64,000 bases of DNA, taken from an uncultured Bacillaceae bacterium (GTDB lineage Bacteria > Bacillota > Bacilli > Bacillales > Caldibacillaceae). This document shows, in pieces, positions 45,803-53,976 of the stretch; the first letter of the stretch is position 1; every line of letters begins with the position of its first letter. The position numbers and the translations under genes are program-made. The stretch covers positions 39,657 through 103,656 of the forward strand of contig CALGYZ010000046.1 of the NCBI GenBank assembly GCA_937934645.1, written 5' to 3'. The notes beneath the pieces were generated by a model. The model saw only the letters and a program-made list of their open reading frames with translations, was not told the origin of the DNA and searched no databases.

Positions 45803-46750
45803 TTATGATTCACATGCAGCCTTCAATTTATTTGCAGTAAATTCATCAATCACGAGGGCATTGATGTATTTTCCGCGGATGGCCCCTAAAGTCACTTCAT
45901 CTTTAAAGGAATGGGCGACAACTCCGATTGACCACTTTTTCTCCTGCAAAGACTCCAGCGGGATGCCGATGACGTAATTATCCGGCAGACGGACAATTTC
46001 TCCATCTTTATTAATCATTTGGGCAAGAATATGGCCGACCGCTCCTTTTTCTACATAAGCTTTCCTTTTTTCTTCATCCAAATAGCCGGAACGGTGCAAA
46101 CTGGAGTTTTCTTCCTCAATAGCACCGAAACTCATCATGACGATATCGCATTTTTCTGCAGCCTGCAGCACTTCCTGGATCGGTTGTTGTTCCAAAAGTG
46201 CGTCTTTCACCTGCTTTTCCGATACGACTGCAGGGGAATTAATATATTTATAGGTTCCCTGAAAATGCTCCGCCAGTTTATAGGCCAGCTCCGGCCCGTC
46301 AATGGCAGGGTCTCCGCTACCGAGAGAACCGACCAGCTGAATCACTTCAACATCCGTCAGATCCGTTTCTGGAATCGTTTCCACAACTTTCTTGATCGTC
46401 CTCCCCCAGGATATGCCAATCATTTCCTTTGAATCAAGCAGACTGAGCAAAAATCTGGAAGCCACATATCCGACCCGCTTTAACGTTTCGGGGGAGTTTT
46501 CATTTTCCACTTTTACCACTAATACATCTTTTAATCCGAATTTCTCTTTCAATTCATTCGACAATTCATAGTTTAATTCTACCGGTGTGTTAATCGTAAT
46601 ATTCACAAAGCCCCGTTTTCTCGCTTCTTGGATGATCCGCGAAACCGTAGGTCTGGAAACACCGATAATTTTAGCAATTTCTTGCTGGCTGATTTCTTGT
46701 TTATAATAGAGTTCTGCAACCCGCAGTACAAGCTGATCCTGAAAAGCCAT
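45803..46750 (-). CDS. SorC/CggR-family transcriptional regulator
   Basis: 315-aa regulator. The N-terminal HTH (about 18-45, ISQQEIAKIIGVSRPTVSRIIQEARKRG) is followed by a C-terminal sugar-binding domain (about 55-310) with GISWGRTIKKVVE and QLVGSLGSGDPAIDGPELA. Family members respond to phosphorylated sugars. It is the last gene of the sugar-acid locus and is the best candidate to control it, possibly through the TGAACA/TGTTCA sites at 53295-53320. Confidence 0.88.
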   Translation of the reverse strand: MAFQDQLVLRVAELYYKQEISQQEIAKIIGVSRPTVSRIIQEARKRGFVNITINTPVELNYELSNELKEKFGLKDVLVVKVENENSPETLKRVGYVASRFLLSLLDSKEMIGISWGRTIKKVVETIPETDLTDVEVIQLVGSLGSGDPAIDGPELAYKLAEHFQGTYKYINSPAVVSEKQVKDALLEQQPIQEVLQAAEKCDIVMMSFGAIEEENSSLHRSGYLDEEKRKAYVEKGAVGHILAQMINKDGEIVRLPDNYVIGIPLESLQEKKWSIGVVAHSFKDEVTLGAIRGKYINALVIDEFTANKLKAACES

Positions 46751-46871
46751 ATGACCTCACCTTTAAAAATAAATTAGAAAGTTTATCATACAGATAATTT
46801 ATTATAACATTATTTCTATAAAATTTTAAGACGAACACGCGGTTTAGACTAAACGAGGCCCGGTTTAACCA

Positions 46872-48032
46872 TTAAGATTGTTGAACAGAAGAAAATACTT
46901 CAATAACTTCTTCCTTTGTAAAACGGAAGGGGTTTCCCTGTGTCGAGCTGGCAGCAAGTGACGCTTCCGCGATCTCTTCGCCTTCCCGCTCTGAAAATGA
47001 AAGCGGGGTTAATTTTGTCTTTGCCAAAGTATTTTCGTAATTTCCGAGAATACGGGGCAAATCGTCAGCGGACAAGTCCGGACGGTTGCCTAAAATACAC
47101 GCCACTTCCCGGTATTTTTCCAGAAGCCCTTCGTCTTCCGCTTTTGCCTTTTCAATATTCTTTCCCGTAAACGGGCGAAGGAAACGCGCGCATATTTCCC
47201 CGTGACCCATGGAAGTCCGGCCGCCGAGGACGCTCGCCACCCCGTGCACAATACCGAGCCGGCTGTTGCTTAAAGCAATCCCGCTGAGAAGGGCGGCCGT
47301 TTGCAAATCCAGCCGTTCTTCCGCTGATAAGGAAGAAAGCCTGTCCACTTGAAAACCTTTTTGAAATAACCGCAAACCTTCCCGGCAAATGCCGTCCGTC
47401 AGCAAATTCGCCTGATTCGATACGAAGGACTCGATTAACTGGGTTAAACTATCGAGGGCAGAATGAATGAGCACGTTTAGCGGCAGCGCTTCCGTAAAAA
47501 AGGGGTCGATGAGCGCGGCATACGGCCTGAGGGAAGCGGAACGGATGCTTTGTTTCCGGTCTTCCCGGCGAATGACCGCATTAGCCATGACTTCCGCACC
47601 CGTGCCGCAGGTCGTCGGAACGGCGATATGGGGAATCGTTTCCTTCAATACATTCGGATGGTCATAGTAATAATAAATGTCATTTTCATCCCCGGCTAAA
47701 AAAGATACCGCCTTTGCCAGGTCAATCACACTGCCCCCGCCGATACTGATGATCACATCCGGCCGGAAGTCCCCGGTAAACCGCAAGGCTTCCTGTACCA
47801 TTTGTACATCCGGTTCACCCTTGACCGGAAACACCGCTTCTGTAAGGGATTCCCGTTCCGGAAAAGAGGGAACGGTTTTCAACCCGCGGCTGCCCGTAAA
47901 ATATAAGACCCGTTTCGCGTTTTGTTTTTGCAAAAGTCGGCTGATAGCACGTCTGAACGCATTTTCCCCGGCGTATAATAATACCGGCATTTCAAAAGCT
48001 CTGATGGTGATCCCCGCCTTTCTAAAAATCAT
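46872..48032 (-). CDS. Iron-containing alcohol dehydrogenase
   Basis: 386-aa group III Fe-ADH. The N-terminal NAD(P) site is ISIGGGSVIDLAKAV, and IPTTCGTGAE-like VPTTCGTGAEV follows. Metal ligands are expected in DSLTQLIESF-type and GIVHGVASVLGG segments and in the MGHGEICA region, all visible. It may reduce an aldehyde or dehydrogenate a polyol or sugar acid in the locus, for example glycolaldehyde if the AraD-like protein acts as an aldolase. The ATG at 48032 gives the usual size; an extension to 48101 runs through a hairpin. It is separated from araD by a terminator-like structure. Confidence 0.82.
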   Translation of the reverse strand: MIFRKAGITIRAFEMPVLLYAGENAFRRAISRLLQKQNAKRVLYFTGSRGLKTVPSFPERESLTEAVFPVKGEPDVQMVQEALRFTGDFRPDVIISIGGGSVIDLAKAVSFLAGDENDIYYYYDHPNVLKETIPHIAVPTTCGTGAEVMANAVIRREDRKQSIRSASLRPYAALIDPFFTEALPLNVLIHSALDSLTQLIESFVSNQANLLTDGICREGLRLFQKGFQVDRLSSLSAEERLDLQTAALLSGIALSNSRLGIVHGVASVLGGRTSMGHGEICARFLRPFTGKNIEKAKAEDEGLLEKYREVACILGNRPDLSADDLPRILGNYENTLAKTKLTPLSFSEREGEEIAEASLAASSTQGNPFRFTKEEVIEVFSSVQQS

Positions 48033-48075
48033 GTTCCGGTCCAAAAAACCCGGTACAGAAATTTTTGATAAAAAT

Positions 48076-48148
48076 AAAAAAGGGTATCCCATATGCTGCA
48101 ACCCCCGGTTTCGGGTAACTCGGGGATTGCAGATTTGGATACCCGGAA
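48076..48148 (-). terminator. Long two-part hairpin, probable terminator or attenuator
   Basis: GGGTATCC (48082-48089) pairs with GGATACCC (48137-48144). Inside it CTGCAACCCCC pairs with GGGGATTGCAG with one mismatch. On the minus strand the structure is followed by TTTTTTATTTTT. It lies between the AraD-like gene and the Fe-ADH gene, so it either ends the catabolic operon or attenuates read-through into the Fe-ADH. Confidence 0.75.
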
Positions 48149-48203
48149 ATTCTGAAGGATCATGGGAATAAATGGGCTGTGAACGTTCAAAATGAAATCA
48201 ACT

Positions 48204-48875
48204 TTACTTTTCCATCAATGGATTTTTGCCTTCCTGTCCGTAAGTGCGGTTGTAAATATCATAACCTCTTTTTACAACTTCATCGGACAAAGGCTCAATT
48301 TTTTGTCTCAACATTGCATAGTGAACGGATTGTGCCGTCTCTTCAAGCACAACGGCATTTTTCAATGCTTTTTCCGATGTGTTTCCAATCGTGAAAACAC
48401 CGTGGTTACGGATTAAAATTGCCTCTCCGTCTCCGATTTTTTCAACGATCTCCTTGCCGATTTCTTCTTCGCCGATCACTGCAAAGTCAGAAACCGGAAC
48501 CGGCCTGCCGAATACTGCAGCTGAGGTGGTGGTGTAAATTTGCAACGGTTCGCCGGTTATGGCAAAACTGGTTGCATAGGGTGAATGGGTGTGAACAATA
48601 CCGTTGACATCGTCACGGTGGCGGTAAACATATAAATGGGATGCGGTATCGACGGACGGTTTCAGGTCACCGTCAATGACATTTCCTTCTAAATCAACGA
48701 CAACCATTTTTTCCGGTGTCAATTCATGGAACAGAACTCCGCTCGGTTTAATGACAACATAATTCGTTTCCGGATCCCTTGCACTGACATTACCGCTTGT
48801 CCATAAGACAAGGCCGTTATCAACGAGCGCTTTGTTTTGTTCGCAAACAGTTTTTCGTAATTCTTCTAGCAGCAT
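48204..48875 (-). CDS. Class II aldolase/adducin-family protein, AraD/UlaF-like
   Basis: 223-aa zinc enzyme. The N-terminal SGNVSARDPETNYVVIKPSGV is the family phosphate-binding region, and the zinc ligands are in IVHTHSPYATSFA and a histidine in the IRNHGVFTIG segment. AraD/UlaF members are L-ribulose-5-P 4-epimerases giving xylulose-5-P; close relatives are aldolases. Beside UlaD- and UlaE-like genes the 4-epimerase role is favoured. It starts 16 bp after the transketolase C-half with GGAGG. Confidence 0.85.
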   Translation of the reverse strand: MLLEELRKTVCEQNKALVDNGLVLWTSGNVSARDPETNYVVIKPSGVLFHELTPEKMVVVDLEGNVIDGDLKPSVDTASHLYVYRHRDDVNGIVHTHSPYATSFAITGEPLQIYTTTSAAVFGRPVPVSDFAVIGEEEIGKEIVEKIGDGEAILIRNHGVFTIGNTSEKALKNAVVLEETAQSVHYAMLRQKIEPLSDEVVKRGYDIYNRTYGQEGKNPLMEK

Positions 48876-48891
48876 CCGTTGCTTCCTCCTT

Positions 48892-49908
48892 TTACAGTGC
48901 TTCCAATTGGGTTTCTTTAATTTCTTCTTTTTCCTCTTTTACGTCAAAGACCTTGATATCTTCTTCAGAAATATTGAAGTCCTTACCCAATACGTCTTCG
49001 ATCGTGCGCACCAAGCCAAGGGCATCGATTCCGTATTTGCGCATCAAATATTCTTTCGAAGCACCGTGGGCATACGTATCCGGAATACCAACTTTCGTTA
49101 ATTTAACCGGCAGTCCGTTTTCCGCAATCATGTCGGCAACGGCTGTTCCAAGTCCACCGATCGTTGTATGGTTTTCCATCGTAATAACATTCTTCGATTC
49201 TTTCAATGCTTGCAGAACACGTTCGTCGGTAAATGGTTTAATTGTGGAGATATGCAGATGTTTGACATGAACATCTTTTTCTTTTAACAGTTCAACGGCT
49301 TTCATGGCCTCTTCCGTACAAATACCGCTGGATAATACCGTAATATCGTCCCCTTCATTTAAAATCCGGGCCGTATTGAATTTGAACGGTTCATCTTTCG
49401 GGAACAATCTCGGCATTTTTCCACGCAGCATCCGGATATAAACCGGGCCGTCAATGTCGTCAGTGGCATCCAGTACAGTTTCCACATCGGTCGCATCTCC
49501 GGTTTCCAATATCGTCATGTTCGGCACGCCACGAAGGACAGCGATATCTTCAATTGCCTGGTGCGTAACGCCGCCCGGTGTCATGATCCCTGGCAGGAAT
49601 CCGACCAACCGTACTTTTAAGTTCGGATAGGCAACAGACATGGATAATTGGTCAAACGGTCTGCGGTAAAGGAATACGGCAAAGGTATGTACGAACGGAA
49701 CATAACCTTCCCGTGCCAATCCGCCGGCCCAGCTTAACATATTCTGCTCCGCCATACCCATGGAGACAAAGCGTTCCGGCAGTTTTTCCTTAAATTCCGC
49801 AATTTCCGTCGAACCGGTTAAGTCACCGGACAAAACTAGAACGTTTTCTCTTTCCTCGGCATATCTCACCATATTGCGGGAGTGGGGATTGCTGACAAAT
49901 TCAACCAT
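48892..49908 (-). CDS. Transketolase, C-terminal subunit
   Basis: 338-aa pyrimidine-binding half (about 1-180) plus C-terminal domain (about 195-320) of a split transketolase. GDLTGST, RFVSMGMAEQNMLSWAGGLA (with the catalytic Glu that activates TPP) and FLPGIMTPGGVTHQAIEDIAVLRGVPNM are diagnostic. It starts 2 bp after the N-terminal subunit gene. A dedicated split transketolase would feed pentose or related ketose phosphates into central metabolism. The C-terminal tail after residue 315 is Glu/Lys-rich. Confidence 0.92.
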   Translation of the reverse strand: MVEFVSNPHSRNMVRYAEERENVLVLSGDLTGSTEIAEFKEKLPERFVSMGMAEQNMLSWAGGLAREGYVPFVHTFAVFLYRRPFDQLSMSVAYPNLKVRLVGFLPGIMTPGGVTHQAIEDIAVLRGVPNMTILETGDATDVETVLDATDDIDGPVYIRMLRGKMPRLFPKDEPFKFNTARILNEGDDITVLSSGICTEEAMKAVELLKEKDVHVKHLHISTIKPFTDERVLQALKESKNVITMENHTTIGGLGTAVADMIAENGLPVKLTKVGIPDTYAHGASKEYLMRKYGIDALGLVRTIEDVLGKDFNISEEDIKVFDVKEEKEEIKETQLEAL

Positions 49909-49910
49909 TA

Positions 49911-50864
49911 TTAACGAACTCCTTTCTTCATATCTTCCAGGATCCCTTTAAACGTATCGAGTTCATGATCACGGAACCGGACGAAGTGCAATTTCGGTTT
50001 CCGGTAATCCAATTCCGGTATTCCTTGGCTCGGGTTTGTATAGCATAAAACAAAGAGCGGTTGACCTTCTGTCGGAGTGAAGCTTGCTTTGATCAGTTCT
50101 TCCGTATTGTGGCCGTCAACTTTCACACATGTTGCGCCGAAGCCTTCAATCCGGGCATCGATCGGTTCGATGTTCATGACGTCTTTTGTCCGGCCGTCAT
50201 ACTGCATGCCGTTTACGTCAACGTAGACAACAAGGTTATCAAGTTTGTAGTGGACAGCGGCCTGGATTCCTTCCCAAGTTTGTCCTTCTTCCAACTCACC
50301 GTCAGACATAAATACGAACACGCGGCCGTCTTCGTTTTTCATTTTTCTTGCATGTGCGATTCCGGCTGCCTGACTGATCGCCTGACCGAATGAACCGGTT
50401 GTCAGTTCAAATCCCGGGGAGTGTTCAGCACCGATTTGTTCAACCCGGCTGCCGTCAACGTTAAAATCTTTAAACGATTCGGGGGACAAACGCCCTGCTT
50501 CAACTAATGCGGCATAAACCGCAACAGCATAGTGGGCGGGGGAAATTAACAAGCGGTCATATCCCGGTCCGGTCGGGCCGTTGTAAGCCGCTCCCGTTAC
50601 ATAGTCTTTATTATCTTTTCCGGGGACGCCGCTGAAGGGAGGTGCGACAAACGGTGCTTCGCTTTCGCCCAGTTTCATCAATCCACCGTACAATACGGAA
50701 AGGATATCAGCACTGGAAAGCGCCTGGCTCAGGTAACATCCGTTTTTTTCGATTGTCAGTTCCAGCGTTCTTGTCCGAATACCGTGGGCCATTTTTTTCA
50801 TTTTTTCCAGATCATACAGTTTGCTTAATTCCTGCGTCATTGCGGTGTTTGTTGCAGTAGCCAT
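49911..50864 (-). CDS. Transketolase, N-terminal (TPP-binding) subunit
   Basis: 317-aa TPP pyrophosphate-binding half of the split enzyme. HSPGFELTTGSFGQAISQAAGIA and MSDGELEEGQTWEGIQAAVHYKLDNLVVYVDVN carry the GDG-type Mg/TPP motif (here SDGELEEGQ). The ATG at 50864 follows AAGGAGG and overlaps the 3' end of the UlaE-like gene by 28 nt, implying coupled translation. Confidence 0.92.
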   Translation of the reverse strand: MATATNTAMTQELSKLYDLEKMKKMAHGIRTRTLELTIEKNGCYLSQALSSADILSVLYGGLMKLGESEAPFVAPPFSGVPGKDNKDYVTGAAYNGPTGPGYDRLLISPAHYAVAVYAALVEAGRLSPESFKDFNVDGSRVEQIGAEHSPGFELTTGSFGQAISQAAGIAHARKMKNEDGRVFVFMSDGELEEGQTWEGIQAAVHYKLDNLVVYVDVNGMQYDGRTKDVMNIEPIDARIEGFGATCVKVDGHNTEELIKASFTPTEGQPLFVLCYTNPSQGIPELDYRKPKLHFVRFRDHELDTFKGILEDMKKGVR

Positions 50865-51652
50865 TTTCTTGCCTCCTTAATGATTTCCACGCTGTTTTCG
50901 CTGTTGTCATTCCACATTTCGACCCCGAAGTATCCGCGGTAACCGGAATTAAAGAGAGTGGAAAAAACCAATTTAAAATCAACAATGCCTTCACCGAATG
51001 GAACTCTCCGGTACACGCCTTCCTTCGTATCTTTCAAATGGATGCCGACAATGTGATGAATGTTTTCTGCAAGCGACTGTTTCACATTAAAATGATGGGC
51101 GGATAAATTCCCGACGTCCGGATACATTTTTAACCAGGGAGAATTCACTTCTTCCACAATTTTCTTCATTTGATCAAGGGAAATAATATCCCTGTCCATG
51201 TTTTCGATTCCAAGCATCACACCTGCACGGCCTGCCAGCCCGGCAGCATGATGCATCGCTTCAATAAACCGTTTTTCCGAATCTTCCGTTACTTCTTCGG
51301 AATCCAACGCATAGTAACCGGCAACCTGAATCGTGCGGATTCCCATTTCGGCGGCGAATTCCACCGCCTCTTCCATAATTTCATACGCCTTTTTCCGGAC
51401 ATCCGCCTCATGGCTCCCGAAAGGAAATTCCCGGTGGGCGCTTAAAACGAGATTGTAAATTTGAACCCCGCTGTTTAAACTGGCACGAAGCCATTCCGCT
51501 TTTTCCTTTTTCGACCACCGGAACCGTTCCAGACGGTCTTTGTCCAGGGCCATTTCAAACCGGCGGTATCCGGCTTCGGCTGCCGTTTGAAATACCTTTT
51601 CAATATCCCTGCTTTGCGGCAACGCCTTTTCATAAATTCCAAAATCCATCAT
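50837..51652 (-). CDS. Sugar-phosphate 3-epimerase, UlaE/SgbU-like
   Basis: 271-aa TIM-barrel AP-endonuclease-fold isomerase/epimerase. The metal-site glutamates are expected in GIENMDR and GYFGVEMWNDN, with the strand MYPDVGNLSAHH and GIHLKDTKEG between. UlaE/SgbU proteins interconvert L-xylulose-5-P and L-ribulose-5-P. The ATG at 51652 has CGGAG just upstream and overlaps the preceding stop; a TTG at 51667 is also in frame. The second ATG (51649) cannot be excluded. Confidence 0.85.
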   Translation of the reverse strand: MMDFGIYEKALPQSRDIEKVFQTAAEAGYRRFEMALDKDRLERFRWSKKEKAEWLRASLNSGVQIYNLVLSAHREFPFGSHEADVRKKAYEIMEEAVEFAAEMGIRTIQVAGYYALDSEEVTEDSEKRFIEAMHHAAGLAGRAGVMLGIENMDRDIISLDQMKKIVEEVNSPWLKMYPDVGNLSAHHFNVKQSLAENIHHIVGIHLKDTKEGVYRRVPFGEGIVDFKLVFSTLFNSGYRGYFGVEMWNDNSENSVEIIKEARKWLLQQTPQ

Positions 51653-51663
51653 GAATGCTCCGA

Positions 51664-52317
51664 TCAACCGAAGACAGAGATGATTTCGTCTTTATATGCT
51701 TTCGCCGCACTCAGGGGATCTTCCGCATTCGCAATTCTCCTTCCGGCAATAAAGCAATATACCGGAACATCTTTGAACAATTTAATTTCATCGACTGCTA
51801 ATCCGCCGGTAATACTTAATTGGAATCCTTTCTCTGCCAGGCCTTTTAACCGTTCGATCACTTGCGGGCTCCATTTTTCTTCTTCATCGACCACTTCATT
51901 GGAGCGGTGATAAATTAACTGGGTAATTCCGAGGGACCGCCAATAATCGGCCTGTTCATCCGTAAAAGACCGGTTAATTTCAATTTGCACGTCTTTGTTT
52001 TCCCGCGACTTTGCTTCTTTCACTACCGCTTCAATCGTATCGTTCGAAGCATCGCTCATAACAGTTACCCAATCGGCGCCGGAGTCGAAAGCCAGTTTGG
52101 CTAGCTTTCCTCCGGCTTTAATAATGCGGATGTCCGCCAGAACGATGTGATCCGGGAACAGGCTTTTCATAATACGGACCGCCTGCATCCCGTTTTCCAC
52201 CGCCAGGATCGTCCCGACTTCGATCACATCAACTTGCGATTGGGCTTTTTGAGCAGCAGCCAGTGAAGCGGTTAAATCAGGATTATCCAACGCCAACTGT
52301 AATTTTGGTCTGCTCAT
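51664..52317 (-). CDS. UlaD-like (3-keto-L-gulonate-6-P decarboxylase family) with changed active site
   Basis: 217-aa TIM-barrel protein of the OMP-decarboxylase suprafamily. It aligns without gaps at the start with E. coli UlaD: E33 and D62 are kept, but K64 is Arg and D67 is Lys (ADIRIIKAGG instead of ADxKIADAG). The YHRS motif, with the residues H136 and R139 of UlaD, is present in IYHRSNE, and the phosphate-site segments TGGLAVDEI and FIAGRRI are intact. The DxKxxD change suggests a different substrate or reaction. The ATG at 52317 follows AGAGGTG. Confidence 0.83.
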   Translation of the reverse strand: MSRPKLQLALDNPDLTASLAAAQKAQSQVDVIEVGTILAVENGMQAVRIMKSLFPDHIVLADIRIIKAGGKLAKLAFDSGADWVTVMSDASNDTIEAVVKEAKSRENKDVQIEINRSFTDEQADYWRSLGITQLIYHRSNEVVDEEEKWSPQVIERLKGLAEKGFQLSITGGLAVDEIKLFKDVPVYCFIAGRRIANAEDPLSAAKAYKDEIISVFG

Positions 52318-52338
52318 TATCGCACCTCTGATTTTTAA

Positions 52339-53271
52339 TTATTTTTCCATTTGGTAAACTCTTGCAGGGTTGTGAATCATGAATTTATCAATAACTTCTT
52401 GTGACAATCCTTCTTCTAACAATCTCGGGATGAAACGCTCTTTAATCCAGTTGAATCCAGGGCCGTAGCCGTATACTTTATGGTGAGTTTTTCTTCCCAT
52501 GTCGTTGGAAAGCATGATTTGATCTTCAAATCCGTCTTCAACGAGTTGTTTTAACAGCTCAACTCTCAAGCTGTCCGGATAGTATTTTGCTTTACCCGGG
52601 CCGTCAAAAATGATGTTTGCACCTGTTTTCAGGATTTGACGATGGTACCATAAATCCGGGAAGCGGTCAACGTGGGCAACAACGAATTTGCTCATGTCGA
52701 ATCCTTCAGATTGTATGATTTCACATTGCTCAATTCCCATCGTTCCGGCTGTTGTATGGGTGTGTAAGCAAACACCTGTTTCCGTAGCTGCGCGGGCACC
52801 TGCTCTTAACACTTTTTCTTCGTTCGGAGTAATGTGGTTGTATGCAGTACCTGCTTTAATCCATCCGGCTTTTACCGTTGTGTCGTCCATACCTTCTTCA
52901 ACGTCTTTGATCATTCTTTCAGCAACATAGTTAATGGACCATTCGGACATTTCCGGCTCCATTCCGTGTTCTTCACAAATGTAACCGGTACAAGCAACAA
53001 CGTGTACACCGGATTCTTTAGAAGCCGTTACCATTCCCGGCGTATTTCTTCCCCAGGATTCCGGAGTAGATTCAATGATGGCCCCGCCGCCGATTTCTTT
53101 AAATTCTTTCAACATTTGAATTGCTTTCGGCACACTGTCTAAAGTATGATCCCAGTTCGCCTTGGAACCGTCACCTTGAGGTGCCGTTAATATATGTTCG
53201 TGGGCCATTGTAAAACCCAAGTCTTTTGCATCAATATCTCCTAATACTGTTCTTACTTTTCCTTTTGCCAT
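52339..53271 (-). CDS. Phosphotriesterase-family lactonase-like metalloenzyme
   Basis: 310-aa amidohydrolase-superfamily protein of the PTE branch. All binuclear-metal positions are visible: HxH in TMAHEH, a lysine in VKAGWIKAGT (bridging, carboxylated), histidines in CLHTHTT and VVAHVDRFPD, and the aspartate in LSNDMG. Characterised relatives from sugar operons hydrolyse (phospho)sugar lactones, so a lactonase role in a sugar-acid pathway is likely. Promiscuous phosphotriesterase activity says nothing about the physiological role. It is the first gene of the catabolic operon, with GGGAGG upstream and an operator-like site before it. Confidence 0.88.
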   Translation of the reverse strand: MAKGKVRTVLGDIDAKDLGFTMAHEHILTAPQGDGSKANWDHTLDSVPKAIQMLKEFKEIGGGAIIESTPESWGRNTPGMVTASKESGVHVVACTGYICEEHGMEPEMSEWSINYVAERMIKDVEEGMDDTTVKAGWIKAGTAYNHITPNEEKVLRAGARAATETGVCLHTHTTAGTMGIEQCEIIQSEGFDMSKFVVAHVDRFPDLWYHRQILKTGANIIFDGPGKAKYYPDSLRVELLKQLVEDGFEDQIMLSNDMGRKTHHKVYGYGPGFNWIKERFIPRLLEEGLSQEVIDKFMIHNPARVYQMEK

Positions 53272-53294
53272 TATTCATTACCTCCCAATTATTT

Positions 53295-53320
53295 TGAACA
53301 ACTGTTCATATTGTTGAACA
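53295..53320. promoter_or_regulatory. Operator-like triple half-site before the lactonase gene
   Basis: TGAACA (53295-53300), TGTTCA (53303-53308) and TGAACA (53315-53320) alternate in orientation with spacers of 2 and 6 bp. They lie between the gene start and a TATATT -10-like element (minus strand, near 53340). The placement is that of a repressor site, perhaps for the SorC protein. Confidence 0.6.
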
Positions 53321-53481
53321 TTTGTTAATGTACTTTTAATATAGCATAGAAAATTGAATTATGAAACCGTTTTTCAAAACATTAACATTTCTGTCACATT
53401 TGGAGGTTTTTCGTTGTGTTTCACGGGACCTGGAACAGGCTCTTGGTTATAGGAGGACAAGTGAAATAAATTTTGGTGTGG

Positions 53482-53870
53482 TTTCCGTTACAAATGTTCA
53501 AACGCTCTTTCTGCCAGACTGTAGTGTTGAAATGTCCATTAGGATTGTTCTAAAGGACATATGTTCTGGCAACCGACATTCCAATGTCCGTTAAAGAAGC
53601 TCCAAAAACCGGATCGTCAGAAAATCTACTCCGAAATGTCCGTTAGAAATGATCTTCGGACGTTAACAGGCGTACCTCCCAGGTTTTGTCCATAAACCTT
53701 CATCTAACGGACGTTCCCAAAGCATTTGTATGAAAAAATGTCCATTGCAACATTTCTATCGGACATAACCCCCGTTTGCATCAATTTGATTTGTCCATTA
53801 ACGCCCCCATACCGGACAGAAGAAACAATCATTTATAAAGTTTTGTCCATTAGACAGATCCGGACTACGT
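53482..53870. repeat. 27-bp palindrome island C (period about 52 bp)
   Basis: Units start at 53482 (weak), 53533, 53585, 53638, 53687, 53739, 53792 and 53844, with intervals 51, 52, 53, 49, 52, 53 and 52. Good copies are 53533 (arms TGTCCATTAG, CTAAAGGACA), 53687, 53739 and 53792. The rest of the 705-bp gap between the lactonase and the ABC binding-protein genes holds the operator on one side and a terminator on the other. Confidence 0.85.
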
Positions 53871-53929
53871 TTTTCCATAAGTCCTCTTGTTAAAAACATT
53901 TCCCCGCGGCCGTTTTGTCCGATAAAAAA

Positions 53930-53966
53930 ACAAAAAAGACGTTCCGGTATTACTGGAACGTCCTTC
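53930..53966 (-). terminator. Intrinsic terminator of the ABC transporter operon
   Basis: GACGTTCC (53938-53945) and GGAACGTC (53955-53962) pair; on the minus strand TTTTTTGTTTTTTT follows. It makes the transporter and the catabolic genes separate transcription units. Confidence 0.9.
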
Positions 53967-53976
53967 CATTATCCTT

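Noticed and set aside
45303..53870. Insertion-sequence or MITE remnants as the source of the 27-bp palindromes
   Set aside because: No transposase fragment, no flanking target-site duplication and no longer terminal repeats were seen. The regular spacing is unlike independent insertions.
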